DNA of 64,000 nucleotides from Siderastrea siderea (taxonomy: Eukaryota; Cnidaria; Anthozoa; Scleractinia; Rhizangiidae): the NCBI GenBank assembly GCA_964030785.1, contig OZ034971.1, forward strand, positions 42,734,804-42,798,803, given 5' to 3'. A program made the translations under genes and the position numbers. Positions 11,234 through 19,741 of the stretch are shown in pieces (the stretch's first letter is position 1; each line of letters starts with the position of its first letter). Below the pieces are notes generated by a model. It ran no database searches. It saw only the letters and a list, made by a program, of their open reading frames with translations, and had not been told where the DNA came from.

Positions 11234-14200
11234 AAGGGTAGGTCTGGAAGGTGACAGGATCCACGACTCTCTTATCGTACACCAACTGGTAACGTTTGTA
11301 TTCGGGGAAGGTGTAGAGTTGGTAGTGTTGGGGATCGCGCACAATTTGGTGGGTCTTGATGACCTGGGTCTGCCGTGGACGTAGAAGGGGCTTCTGGATT
11401 TCGTCCAGGACATTCTGACGCATGATGTTGTAATTCAATTGGGTTTTGCCTTCGCTGTTAAGGCGGAAACCCCTCACCTTGCACTCGACGTGACCCTTCT
11501 GGGTTTGGTATCCATAGTTCTTCGGACCCCCTGAGACAAATTCCACAATGAAATCGTCAGAGTCCAATTCACTCGTAAACTCACCGAGGTAATCGCCCAA
11601 GACCGGGGTTGCTTGATTCTCGTCTGTCCAGTAGATGACGGAGTCGGTGTCGTAGTAGAGGACACGTTCCCCTAGCTGTTCCAGGGCTGTATACAGGCGG
11701 AGCCGGGCCCAACAGGTAGTGAAACAAGCCACGAAGATATTGAGGTTAGGTGACACGGGGATGTCTTCGTCTTGGTACTGGTAATGCACCTCCACTAAGT
11801 TGTCATTGATAACTGATACGTGACGTACGTCCAACGTACTGGTATCTAGAAAACGGTGGAAGGCTTGAGGGTCATCAAACGTTTCGACTTGGGTCTTATT
11901 CAGACGTTGTCCAAACTTGCCCCACATGGAATTGAGCATCATTTTAGCGAGGGTACGCAACCCCGGATTCTTTTTGATGTGGGCGTACTCCAATTGAATG
12001 CCTTCATGCTCGAAGTACTCTCGAAGGTATTGCTGACGTTTGGTTTCGTCTTCACCGACCCAGGATGGCCACCCGCTGGCTTCTTGCTTGATCTTCAACC
12101 AGGTGTTCACGTAGTCTTTGAAGAGGCCTTCACACGTCTCGTCAAAATGCCAGACCTCATAGATGTACAGGATGTCGTACCCCAAGTCCACCGCTTTAGA
12201 TAATTCGGGGGTACACCATGTTCCAGTCAGGGTCCGCTGTTCGTCGGTGTGCACACATTCTGCACATCTCTGTAAGGGTCGTTTGGGCATCTCTTGTTCC
12301 ACACAGGCAGCACAGAGAGGAAAAAGGAGTTTGGAGGCATGACGGTAAGGCAGGACAGGATGGTAGAGATGACGTGGCGGCAGGACTTTGCATTGGACGA
12401 GGCCAAAGTACTTGGTGATGTCGGTGTGTCCCGGATTGAAGATGAAACGAGGATGGCCTTTGGGGTAGACACAGGTCTTGTTCACCCAGGGGTACAAGGA
12501 GGTCACATCAATGTAATGTATTTGTTGATTGGGCGTCACCCGATGGTACAGTTTGACAGCATTGGTACGACCCCCGCAGAAAGCGTCACGGGGGTTGAGA
12601 GGTTCTGTGAAGTCAAGGGTCCCCAGGTACGTTCGGATGTCCAAGGAGGTGTCTTTGAGACGGGACCAATCACATTCCCACATTTCCACGACATGGTATC
12701 CGAGCTCTCTAAATTGTTGGATCCTTTGCTGGGTGGTCTCGTAGACATCTTGCATGGTTCGATCATAGTGACGTAGATGGCTTTCGTGACGAATGGGGAA
12801 ACAGCGACGACACCCATGCCAGAAACACCCGTGAAATTCGTAGATGGTGTTGGTACTGGCATCGAAACCGTCGACATGGAAGTTAGTGCCAGGGATGCAA
12901 TACTCACCGGCATTACGGGCATGTTGAATGGTCTGTTGTTGTTGGGCACACCAGGTTAACCATTCCAGGGCCACTTTGGAGTAGTTGATATTGTTCTTCC
13001 AACCACGCACGGGTTCACTGGCAATACTGTTGGGGATCATGCGATTCATGCGTAAATCGCGGTTACAGGCAGAGGCAATGGTGATGTGGTCGAAGGGGTT
13101 GAAACCCGTCAGCGTTTCAAACAATCGTTTGAATGTCAAGCATCCTTCTTTCAAGAGACGTACATCCGATTGGCAGTACTTAACCAGTTCTTTGCGGAAG
13201 TCAAAGACCTTGTCGCGTTGCTCTTGATGCCAGGTTTCCAAGGCTTGCTTGCCTTCGGGGGACATGGTTTCAGGCATGTAGTAATCGAGGGCCGGGATGG
13301 GTCCTACGTAGTTTTGATGGTCTGGATGATTGAACTTGTGGGGGAAGTACCCTTTGCGGAGTTCGTTCAATCCAAAGGTTTTGGGAAACGCCGATAGAGG
13401 CATCTGGAAGAAACTCAAAGAGTCGATGAAGCGGATACGATCGTGTTGGACTTGTAAGAGTTTACACCCGTTCCGGAGCTGGTTGACGATCCTGTTGTCG
13501 CCATAATATTGATGAATGATAAAGTAGCCATCGTACCCTTGGAAGTTATGGGCCAACACATTAACTTGGCGGGTATCATGGACTGTTAAGGTATCCAACC
13601 ATTCCAGGAAATCTCGGACGCAATGGTTGCCATGGAAACACAGGGGTTGGTCGTCGTCTTCGGTTTCGGCCACGACGAGGTTAGCGATGTGTTGTTCTTG
13701 GGGTTGCATGGCTTCAATATCAAAGAAGACATGAAGGGGTGGTATGCTGTCCTCCTCATCGTCGTCCTCCTCGGGGGCGGCATCCACCCTACGTTTGGCG
13801 CGAGGCCCTCGTTGTCGTTTCCTCTTTCTTTTCTTGTCTTGAGTGGCTATTTGAATAAAACAACGATGAGTTGCACCGTCCACGTACTCATGACAGCAGG
13901 GGCAATCAATGTAGCCACATTGATGGTTGTCAATGTGGCAAGCAGGAACTAGGATTAGACATTGAGCACAGCGACGGCGCCGAAAGCAGACGGAGGAGTC
14001 TAGGTTGGTCACGGGTTTGCCGGCGGGGTCCTTGACCAGATGCATTTGGAAACAGGTGTCTCCAAAAAAGTCCCGATGACATTGTTGACAACGTTGAGTG
14101 GCTTTCTGGCCTCGAGGGTACGCCTCCAGGAAATCAGGGCACTCTTTTTGGCAACAGGCCCTGCAATGACGTTTGTTGTTGTTGCATCGATGCTTTCCCT

Positions 14201-15326
14201 CATCGTTATAGGGTTTCCAACAATGGGCACAGACGTAACCGGATCCGAAAAAGCCTGGCAACTTGGTAATGACATCATAATGGCCTTTCTCGTGCAACAG
14301 GATCAATTGTTTGTCTTGAAGGGGGCCAAAGGTGGTGATGTGATAAGAACGGTCGGCATCCACCAACAGGATCTGGTAACCGGTCAGGGAAGGAGTGGTA
14401 CTGAATTGGGTCAAGGCATCATAGCCACAAGGGCCGAATGGCACCTTGGCCTCGTCATGGAGGGCCAGAGCTAGGGTTCTCTGCAGGGGCCTTCCTTGGC
14501 GGATGCTGTTGTATTTCGGGTGTTGATCCACTTTGGCTTTGGCGGTGACGAGGGCTCTGGCACAACAGAGATCGTCGTGATTGCGGATCTGGATAATGGA
14601 ACGTTTCTTGGGTATTAAATTTCGTAGAGGTTGATGTCCGGGTTTGGTCCGGCGTGGTTTACCGGTTCCTTGAGGGGCATGATGGACTTGAGTAATGGAG
14701 ACTTGAAAGGAGTCGTCCATTTCAAATTGTTCGTTGCTGTTGAGGGCTTGGGCTAAACGTTGGAATAAAGCCTCGACACGGTCGCCGCCTTGGCGCCATT
14801 CACCTGCACGTAATCCCCAGCCCTGAAAATTATTATGGAGTCTGTTGGAGGCGATGGTAAAGTACAGACGATCTTGATCGTGGAGGGGTGGTGTGGTGGT
14901 GGTCAACACTTGATTCACCGCGCGACGTAACCCCTCTTCTAGAGCTCGAGTCATGCTCTGATTGGGAATGAAATTCCCCCTTTGGTGTAACTGGGTGTTG
15001 AAATGACGTTCACGCACTCCCAGACGGTTGCTCAAACGATCGACATAGGGTTGGAGTTCAAACTCGAAGACACCCTCCGCATTGGCATCCAAACCTCCCC
15101 CAGTTTGTTGAAGAAGATGGGTTTGAAACGCACGTTGGCGTTCGAAGCGATCCAAGGCCTCTTCACAAATCTCATCACTGTCCGGCATGTCTTCGGTACA
15201 TAACATAGGTCCCACACAGGAAGTTGTCTCTTCTGGCTCTGAATCGGACATCTCTAGTCCAAGCAAGGACATGACCTCGCCTCTAGCGAGGCCACTGGGT
15301 CCCGCTTCGTCTTGGCGAGAGGACAT
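11220..15326 (-). CDS. PolB: Protein-primed family B DNA polymerase (PolB)
   Basis: This 1368-residue protein replicates the element by protein priming at the linear ends. Exonuclease motifs are FFDIEAM (about 533-539), LAHNFQGYDG (591-600) and YCQSDVRLL (717-725). Polymerase motifs are DVTSLYPWV (940-948), MMLNSMWGKFG (1129-1139, motif B) and YYDTDS (1224-1229, motif C). An N-terminal extension carries a Cys/His cluster (366-489). A segment EFHGCFWHGCRRCF (830-843) resembles the Vsr/restriction-like motif seen in other Polinton and plasmid PolBs. TATA (TTTTATA at 15361-15367) lies 35 bp upstream of the start. No break is visible. Confidence 0.97.
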   Translation of the reverse strand: MSSRQDEAGPSGLARGEVMSLLGLEMSDSEPEETTSCVGPMLCTEDMPDSDEICEEALDRFERQRAFQTHLLQQTGGGLDANAEGVFEFELQPYVDRLSNRLGVRERHFNTQLHQRGNFIPNQSMTRALEEGLRRAVNQVLTTTTPPLHDQDRLYFTIASNRLHNNFQGWGLRAGEWRQGGDRVEALFQRLAQALNSNEQFEMDDSFQVSITQVHHAPQGTGKPRRTKPGHQPLRNLIPKKRSIIQIRNHDDLCCARALVTAKAKVDQHPKYNSIRQGRPLQRTLALALHDEAKVPFGPCGYDALTQFSTTPSLTGYQILLVDADRSYHITTFGPLQDKQLILLHEKGHYDVITKLPGFFGSGYVCAHCWKPYNDEGKHRCNNNKRHCRACCQKECPDFLEAYPRGQKATQRCQQCHRDFFGDTCFQMHLVKDPAGKPVTNLDSSVCFRRRRCAQCLILVPACHIDNHQCGYIDCPCCHEYVDGATHRCFIQIATQDKKRKRKRQRGPRAKRRVDAAPEEDDDEEDSIPPLHVFFDIEAMQPQEQHIANLVVAETEDDDQPLCFHGNHCVRDFLEWLDTLTVHDTRQVNVLAHNFQGYDGYFIIHQYYGDNRIVNQLRNGCKLLQVQHDRIRFIDSLSFFQMPLSAFPKTFGLNELRKGYFPHKFNHPDHQNYVGPIPALDYYMPETMSPEGKQALETWHQEQRDKVFDFRKELVKYCQSDVRLLKEGCLTFKRLFETLTGFNPFDHITIASACNRDLRMNRMIPNSIASEPVRGWKNNINYSKVALEWLTWCAQQQQTIQHARNAGEYCIPGTNFHVDGFDASTNTIYEFHGCFWHGCRRCFPIRHESHLRHYDRTMQDVYETTQQRIQQFRELGYHVVEMWECDWSRLKDTSLDIRTYLGTLDFTEPLNPRDAFCGGRTNAVKLYHRVTPNQQIHYIDVTSLYPWVNKTCVYPKGHPRFIFNPGHTDITKYFGLVQCKVLPPRHLYHPVLPYRHASKLLFPLCAACVEQEMPKRPLQRCAECVHTDEQRTLTGTWCTPELSKAVDLGYDILYIYEVWHFDETCEGLFKDYVNTWLKIKQEASGWPSWVGEDETKRQQYLREYFEHEGIQLEYAHIKKNPGLRTLAKMMLNSMWGKFGQRLNKTQVETFDDPQAFHRFLDTSTLDVRHVSVINDNLVEVHYQYQDEDIPVSPNLNIFVACFTTCWARLRLYTALEQLGERVLYYDTDSVIYWTDENQATPVLGDYLGEFTSELDSDDFIVEFVSGGPKNYGYQTQKGHVECKVRGFRLNSEGKTQLNYNIMRQNVLDEIQKPLLRPRQTQVIKTHQIVRDPQHYQLYTFPEYKRYQLVYDKRVVDPVTFQTYPYGYQ

Positions 15327-15339
15327 GATCAGATGAACT

Positions 15340-15540
15340 TACTGGAGATCGGGGCTCTGTTTTTATAGAGAACCAAAAGGTCACGTGGGAGGGGAAGGAG
15401 CCAATCACTAAACAGGGTGCCCCCTGAGAGGGGGTGCCCTAGGGAGGGGTGGGACGAGGTGGGGGGACCCCCCTCCCCCCTCTCTAGTTAGGGTCCATGG
15501 TGCATGACGGGAACGAATGAGAGACTATAAAACAGATCGA
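15340..15540. promoter_or_regulatory. Bidirectional promoter, PolB / acidic protein
   Basis: Between the divergent starts 15326 (minus) and 15564 (plus) lie a minus-strand TATAAAA (15361-15367), an E-box CACGTG (15382-15387), a G/C-rich run (about 15455-15482), CCATGG (15495) and a plus-strand TATAAAA (15526-15532). The same parts in inverted order make up the right-end promoter at 30870-31045, including the shared block CACGTGACC..TTTTGGTTCTCTATAAA. Confidence 0.75.
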
Positions 15541-15563
15541 CCCTCGAGGTGAGTCATCTCAAA

Positions 15564-15974
15564 ATGGACGCTGGTCATGAGAAGCTATTGGAAGCCTTTG
15601 AAGAATTTGAAGTAGATTTGGAAGTCGAAGAGATCTTGGAGAAAGTGAAGAGGGAGTTGGAAGAGGAGGAGGAAACCTTTGCGGAGTTTGCTGAACGTTT
15701 GAAACAACTGGAACCGGAGAAAGTCGAGGCGCAGAAACGCCGAGCAGAAGAGGCCGTTCGTTTGGAGGAATATTGTTACCCTCACATGACCTGTGACTGG
15801 TACATCGAGGGGCTGGATTATTGCTGGACCAACTGGCACCACCAATTTAAGCGGCCAGCCACACCTCCCCGAGCACCGCCACCATCGCCCGATGTCCCGC
15901 GTAAGACAGTTCCGCAGTCGTCGTCGTCACAGACCCCCAGTCAGCTACCATCAAAGCGACGACGACGACGATGA
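15564..15974 (+). CDS. Acidic coiled-coil protein with basic tail
   Basis: The protein has 136 residues from ATG 15564, chosen because the upstream extension begins with GTG and TATA lies 32 bp before. Residues 1-70 are very rich in Glu and Leu with heptad spacing, a likely coiled coil. A short Trp/Tyr/Cys segment (YCYPHMTCDWYIEGLDYCW) follows, then a Pro/Ser linker and a terminal KRRRRR. The last 83 bp overlap the next gene in another frame. As the gene opposite PolB it is probably early. Family not recognised. Confidence 0.65.
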   Translation: MDAGHEKLLEAFEEFEVDLEVEEILEKVKRELEEEEETFAEFAERLKQLEPEKVEAQKRRAEEAVRLEEYCYPHMTCDWYIEGLDYCWTNWHHQFKRPATPPRAPPPSPDVPRKTVPQSSSSQTPSQLPSKRRRRR

Positions 15975-16995
15975 CTCCACCAACGACACCGACTATGACC
16001 CCCACGACGACAACGACGACGATGACTCCGACTATGACCCCCACGACGACGACGACGACGACGAGTACGAACGGGCAGTCCTCAGGGCTAAACGAGCACG
16101 CAACATGGCCAAATGTGCACGGTACCGGGCCCAACACCCAGAGAAAGTGGCCGCCTCCAAAAAAAAGTACCGAGAAACACATCGAGAGTTCCTAACGGAG
16201 ATCCAAAGGCTCTACCGGGAAAGGCATCCAGACCGTGTGGCGGTGTCCGGCCAGTGTTACCGGGACAAACGTCGTAAACAGCTGGCGACGGCCCGCCAGC
16301 GCTACAAGGCAAGGTATCCAGAGCGCGTGGCTGAGACTGCTAAGCGTTACCGGGAAAGGAATCGAACCAAGCTGGTGGAGGCCCAAAGGCGCTACCGAGA
16401 AAGGAATCGAGCCCAGCTGGCGGAGGCCCAAAGGCGCTACCGGGAAAAGAATCTGGAACACCGCCTGGGGTATGAGCAACAATATCGGGAGACCCATCGA
16501 GAGGTGTTGAGGGAGAAAGAGAGGTGTCGTCGAGCCCGCCTGGTGGAGAAAAAGAGAACTCGAGCCCACCTGCTGGAGAAAAAGAGAACTCGAGAGAAAA
16601 TGAGGGCTTTAGGACCTTTGACATTAACCATCCCCCTGACGGATTATTTGAAATCCGTTCCTGTGACGCTGGAATCTGTGGATACAAACGGACCGACGGA
16701 TTATTTGAAATCCATTCCTGTGACGCAGGAATCTGTGGATACAAACGGACCGCCCACGGACTCTCATACTCTCTTTGATTTGGATTCGGGGGGCGTGCAA
16801 GTTGCGGACTCCTCTGATTGGGAGAATGTTTCGTATTTGCAGGAGTTATTGAAAGACATGTCACCCGATGATTGGCAGCAGGTCATGAACGATGTCGAGG
16901 ATTTTGATGTGGAGGCATTGTTGCCCCCTGAAGACCTCGTTCATGACATGTCATCCGACGAGGGCGTGGATTTATTGTTTGATTTAATGTCTTAA
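15892..16995 (+). CDS. Asp-rich / basic-repeat protein
   Basis: A start at ATG 15892 gives 367 residues and a plausible N-terminus (MSRVRQFRSRRRHRPPV); the longer frame begins inside the previous gene. Order: a basic start, poly-Asp blocks (about 22-58), then about eight repeats around R-Y-R-E-R-N/H (about 75-235), predicted to be long helices, and an acidic C-terminal part with two copies of a DYLKS.PVT.ESVDTNGP unit (about 262-300). The repeats resemble DNA-binding repeat arrays of some cnidarian mobile elements, but I assign no function. It could be a regulator: basic DNA-binding half, acidic activation-like half. Confidence 0.6.
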   Translation: MSRVRQFRSRRRHRPPVSYHQSDDDDDDSTNDTDYDPHDDNDDDDSDYDPHDDDDDDEYERAVLRAKRARNMAKCARYRAQHPEKVAASKKKYRETHREFLTEIQRLYRERHPDRVAVSGQCYRDKRRKQLATARQRYKARYPERVAETAKRYRERNRTKLVEAQRRYRERNRAQLAEAQRRYREKNLEHRLGYEQQYRETHREVLREKERCRRARLVEKKRTRAHLLEKKRTREKMRALGPLTLTIPLTDYLKSVPVTLESVDTNGPTDYLKSIPVTQESVDTNGPPTDSHTLFDLDSGGVQVADSSDWENVSYLQELLKDMSPDDWQQVMNDVEDFDVEALLPPEDLVHDMSSDEGVDLLFDLMS

Positions 16996-17237
16996 CCCCC
17001 TCGTCTCCGTATTTTGGCAGAACATCCGTGTCAGTATTTGTGAGAGAACAAATGAACTTGACAACTCATCAATCAAAATGACACAAGTGACATTGTTTTT
17101 TATTTTATCTGGATTGTCTACATCACAATGGGTTTTGTCTCGCCAATCCTGCTTGAGACTCAACACGAACTACAGAAGACTACCGAACTGCAGAATAACA
17201 ATGTAACATTTTTTGACTCAACATGTTAATTAAATGT
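16996..17237. other. Convergent intergenic spacer
   Basis: A/T-rich spacer between the plus-strand gene ending at 16995 and the minus-strand gene ending at 17238. No gene is seen; poly(A) signals for both directions would be expected here. Confidence 0.5.
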
Positions 17238-17591
17238 TTACAATTTTAAACGTTTCTTGGCTTGCATGATTTTCTTGACCACCCGTTCCGTCTTGTTTTT
17301 CTTGCCAGGTAAGCGATCAATGGCTTGGATCATCTTGGTATCGGCTTTCCATTTATCTTGCAAATTCTTAGCACGGCTGTAATCAATGTCGTGTTGCTTA
17401 GCAATTTGGTCCAAGCGATTGATCCCGGGATCCCCCCGTTTCAGACGTTTAGCCAAATGGGTGCCAGGGCCCATGTACTGATACCCGGGCCAATGAAATT
17501 CCTTCCCCGTTTTCGCAATCCATTTTTGGACATCCAAGGCCCCTCCTCGTTGGGGGCGTTTGATACCCCTTCTCCTCCTCTTGGTGGGCAT
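17238..17591 (-). CDS. Phospholipase A2-like protein (parvovirus VP1u type)
   Basis: The protein has 117 residues. The calcium-loop motif is YMGPGT (39-44) and the catalytic pair is H67-D68 in AKQHDIDY; a downstream Asp sits at 84 (KADT). This layout matches the PLA2 domains of parvovirus VP1 and of adintoviruses, where the enzyme opens endosomal membranes during entry. The N-terminus is arginine-rich (TKRRRRGIKRPQRGGAL) and carries the QRGG motif shared by neighbouring core proteins, a possible protease site. The domain is compact, so it is likely a separate virion protein rather than a capsid-protein extension. Confidence 0.85.
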   Translation of the reverse strand: MPTKRRRRGIKRPQRGGALDVQKWIAKTGKEFHWPGYQYMGPGTHLAKRLKRGDPGINRLDQIAKQHDIDYSRAKNLQDKWKADTKMIQAIDRLPGKKNKTERVVKKIMQAKKRLKL

Positions 17592-17594
17592 GTT

Positions 17595-18257
17595 TTATTC
17601 ACTGTCGTATTGCAAACGTCTCCGTCGGGGTTGTTTGGTTTTGGTCCAATCTTCCCAACCGGGTAAGGGTTTCAATCGTTGCACTTCCCGGGAGACGCCT
17701 TTGCCTTTGCCTTTGCCTTTGCCTTTGCCTTTACCACTCTCAGCTAACTTTTTTTCCAAAGCCTTGCGCTGTTCTCGAATGACTTCTAAACGCGTCCGGC
17801 TATCCCCTCGACTGGTAGAAGGTCTCTCTTCTCCTCGACTGGTAGAAGGTCTCGGTTCTCTCGCGCCTTCCCTGGTAGCAGGGGTAATGGTGGGTTTGGG
17901 AGCCGACGGACCTCCTTTTATCATGCGCTTCAACCATTGTTCCACGGGTCCCGTCACCAAATCCCCGGCTTCTTCTTCTTCTTCGCCTGATGGTCCACCC
18001 GGGGCACCCGCGGCACCAACCCCCACCCCACCAGGAAATTGACGAATGCGTTTGGTTAACTTGATTAATTCTTGACTCAACGGTTTGGTTTGAGCATTGA
18101 CCAGGGCGGGAGGTAATTGGGGGTTGGCTAATAACACATGTTTTTGGGCGGCGAGCGTGGCGGCTTTGTTCAACAAGGCATTTTCGGTGAGTTCTCCTTT
18201 GTAATATTGAATGAGTTGTTCCAAGTCCTTTTGGGGAATCATGTACACCTCGTCCAT
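17595..18257 (-). CDS. Capsid-region protein with KG repeats
   Basis: Start ATG 18257 (MDEVYMIPQKDLEQLIQYYKG) was chosen over an upstream GTG; this gives 220 residues. The N-terminal third is predicted helical (to about residue 70), then a Gly/Pro/Glu linker, a PSTSRGE repeat pair, a charged helix, and a run of (KG)7 near the C-terminus followed by RRRR. The KG run is DNA-coded by GGCAAA repeats (17700-17735 on the plus strand). It ends 4 bp before the PLA2-like gene. Helical N-termini of this kind occur in Polinton minor proteins next to PLA2, but I cannot name a function. Confidence 0.6.
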   Translation of the reverse strand: MDEVYMIPQKDLEQLIQYYKGELTENALLNKAATLAAQKHVLLANPQLPPALVNAQTKPLSQELIKLTKRIRQFPGGVGVGAAGAPGGPSGEEEEEAGDLVTGPVEQWLKRMIKGGPSAPKPTITPATREGAREPRPSTSRGEERPSTSRGDSRTRLEVIREQRKALEKKLAESGKGKGKGKGKGKGVSREVQRLKPLPGWEDWTKTKQPRRRRLQYDSE

Positions 18258-18319
18258 GGTCTTCCAATGCACGACAGCTGTCACAACAGGTGATATTTAT
18301 GCTTCCATGTCTTGACACG

Positions 18320-18637
18320 TTAACGAACACATTGACATAACACCTCGTGAAGTCCTTGAAACAACCCTTGTCCTTTTTGTCGGACTAACCACTGACGACG
18401 TTTTTTGACGGAATGTCGACGACGCCCCAAATCACGTAGTACCTTTTTATAGGGTTGAAGTTTAGCCAGCATGGGTGGGGTGACGGGAATCTTGTTTTTT
18501 AAAAAGTTCAACACCAGTTCACTCACAGCATTGATTTGATCGGCATTGGCATGTTGTAACAATTCTTGACGTTTGGAACCATTGGCTTCTTGTAACATGG
18601 ACCGTAAAAACGGGAATTGACGTCGAAGACGTTGCAT
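18320..18637 (-). CDS. Conserved small helical basic protein
   Basis: The protein has 105 residues beginning MQRLRRQFPFLRSMLQEANGS, with a pattern (ANGSKRQELLQHANADQINAVSELVLNFL..IPVTP..LAKLQPYKKVLRDLG) that I have seen repeatedly in cnidarian and other animal Polintons and adintovirus-like genomes. It is all-helical by appearance, with a basic C-terminal half. It lies in the block of core-like genes and is likely a virion or DNA-associated protein. The role is unknown. Confidence 0.65.
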   Translation of the reverse strand: MQRLRRQFPFLRSMLQEANGSKRQELLQHANADQINAVSELVLNFLKNKIPVTPPMLAKLQPYKKVLRDLGRRRHSVKKRRQWLVRQKGQGLFQGLHEVLCQCVR

Positions 18638-18640
18638 CCT

Positions 18641-18808
18641 TTATCGATGACGACGACGATACCGTTGATTGGCTTTTTGAATCGTGCGTTTTATACGTTT
18701 ATCCGTTTCCAAGGCCGCGGCTTTCCCCAATCCTACCATAGCGGGCACCAATAGATTTAAAAAACCGCCTCGTTGACGACGGCGTCGTCGTCTTCTCCTC
18801 CTCACCAT
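18641..18808 (-). CDS. 55-residue Arg-rich core-like protein
   Basis: This gene is too short for a usual ORF cutoff. It starts at ATG 18808 and stops at 18641-18643, 3 bp before the next gene's ATG. The N-terminus is nine arginines, then QRGGF, a hydrophobic stretch (FLNLLVPAMVGLGKAAAL), and an arginine-rich tail (NQRYRRRHR). Size and composition recall the adenovirus core peptide X/mu or a VI-like membrane-active segment; QRGG may be a maturation site for the element's protease. Its close packing with neighbours supports reality. Confidence 0.65.
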   Translation of the reverse strand: MVRRRRRRRRRQRGGFLNLLVPAMVGLGKAAALETDKRIKRTIQKANQRYRRRHR

Positions 18809-19134
18809 GGTTGACCCGTCAATAGACGTTGAAGGGCTTTGTCTTGTTTGATCACGTCTCGCGTCTCTTTATAACCTTGACGGGTATTGCGTTTGAAATC
18901 GGACCACCAACCCCCACCTCGTTGTCGTCGGTAATGTTGTACATTATCGGTAATGCCTTTCAAGGCTTGACCCCCTAATTTGCCTAAAGCCAGTCCAAAC
19001 CCAGGGGCGGGACCTGATAGAAACATACTCATGCCATGGGCAATTTTATCCACCAAACGGGGTTTGCGGCGCATTAAAGCCCCTCCTCGTTGTTTCCTTT
19101 TTCGGCGTCGTCGTCGTCGTCGTTGGACGGCCAT
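18802..19134 (-). CDS. Arg-rich core-like protein with two QRGG motifs
   Basis: The protein has 110 residues starting MAVQRRRRRRRKRKQRGGAL. A Gly/Leu amphipathic segment (about 34-58, GMSMFLSGPAPGFGLALGKLGG) follows, then a second motif RRQRGGGWW (about 69-77), and a charged C-terminus. The arrangement resembles a precursor cut twice by an adenain-type protease. The gene overlaps the membrane-protein gene upstream by 61 bp and the next gene by 7 bp. In the upstream overlap one (GAC)n DNA repeat encodes poly-Arg here and poly-Asp there. Confidence 0.65.
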   Translation of the reverse strand: MAVQRRRRRRRKRKQRGGALMRRKPRLVDKIAHGMSMFLSGPAPGFGLALGKLGGQALKGITDNVQHYRRQRGGGWWSDFKRNTRQGYKETRDVIKQDKALQRLLTGQPW

Positions 19135-19739
19135 GGTTCTAAGAGTGTGGGACTAGGAGGGAGCGGCTTTTTATGGATCCAATACTCTTTAGGTCTCAAG
19201 GGACGAGGACATCCGTCTACATAGCATAGGGCTTCCAAGGGTTGGTACACAAAATGACCATGGTAATCTTGGAGACATCGTTTGGGTAACGGAGGGGTGA
19301 AATCCACAATGGTATCATCCAAGGTTTGCATCTTGATTAAAAATCGTTCCAGATCCTCCAAGGGAATACCCCGCACATGGGTTTTCAATTCGGTCAAGGC
19401 TTTGGCATAGGTGGTAAACGCAAATCGACTCATGGTCACTTTAAATCGGTATTGTTTAAAATCATTCCATCCTTTGACCACGGTGCCCACCGCCGCCAAA
19501 CACGCTACCAACGTACTGTTTTCCAATAGCGGCCCGGCAATCATACCCGCGGCCATCAGGAGTAAGGCCAACCCATTGAACAAGGCATTGACACACCTGT
19601 AATGATTCAACATTTTTCGATAACACCACCATTGTTGATGATAAAAGGCATACAAGGAATCCATCCGTTGTAATAATTCCGGGGGGAAGGGAAGACCATG
19701 CTGTTTTGATCCATTCAATAACGACACGACGGTTTTCAT
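19074..19739 (-). CDS. Two-TM membrane protein
   Basis: The protein has 221 residues with two likely membrane helices (about 51-72, NALFNGLALLLMAAGMIAG, and 76-92), flanked by an aromatic N-terminal region and a long soluble part (about 95-190). The C-terminus is very acidic (NDDDDDAEKG). The topology recalls SLATT-type two-helix proteins found in many cnidarian Polintons, but that is a weak resemblance. It could be a membrane or egress factor. Start ATG 19739 lies 3 bp after the stop of the previous gene. Confidence 0.6.
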   Translation of the reverse strand: MKTVVSLLNGSKQHGLPFPPELLQRMDSLYAFYHQQWWCYRKMLNHYRCVNALFNGLALLLMAAGMIAGPLLENSTLVACLAAVGTVVKGWNDFKQYRFKVTMSRFAFTTYAKALTELKTHVRGIPLEDLERFLIKMQTLDDTIVDFTPPLPKRCLQDYHGHFVYQPLEALCYVDGCPRPLRPKEYWIHKKPLPPSPTLLEPWPSNDDDDDAEKGNNEEGL

Positions 19740-19741
19740 CT

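Noticed and set aside
11856..14474. Plus-strand frames of 100-160 codons
   Set aside because: They lie antisense to PolB and follow its codon structure; no motifs.
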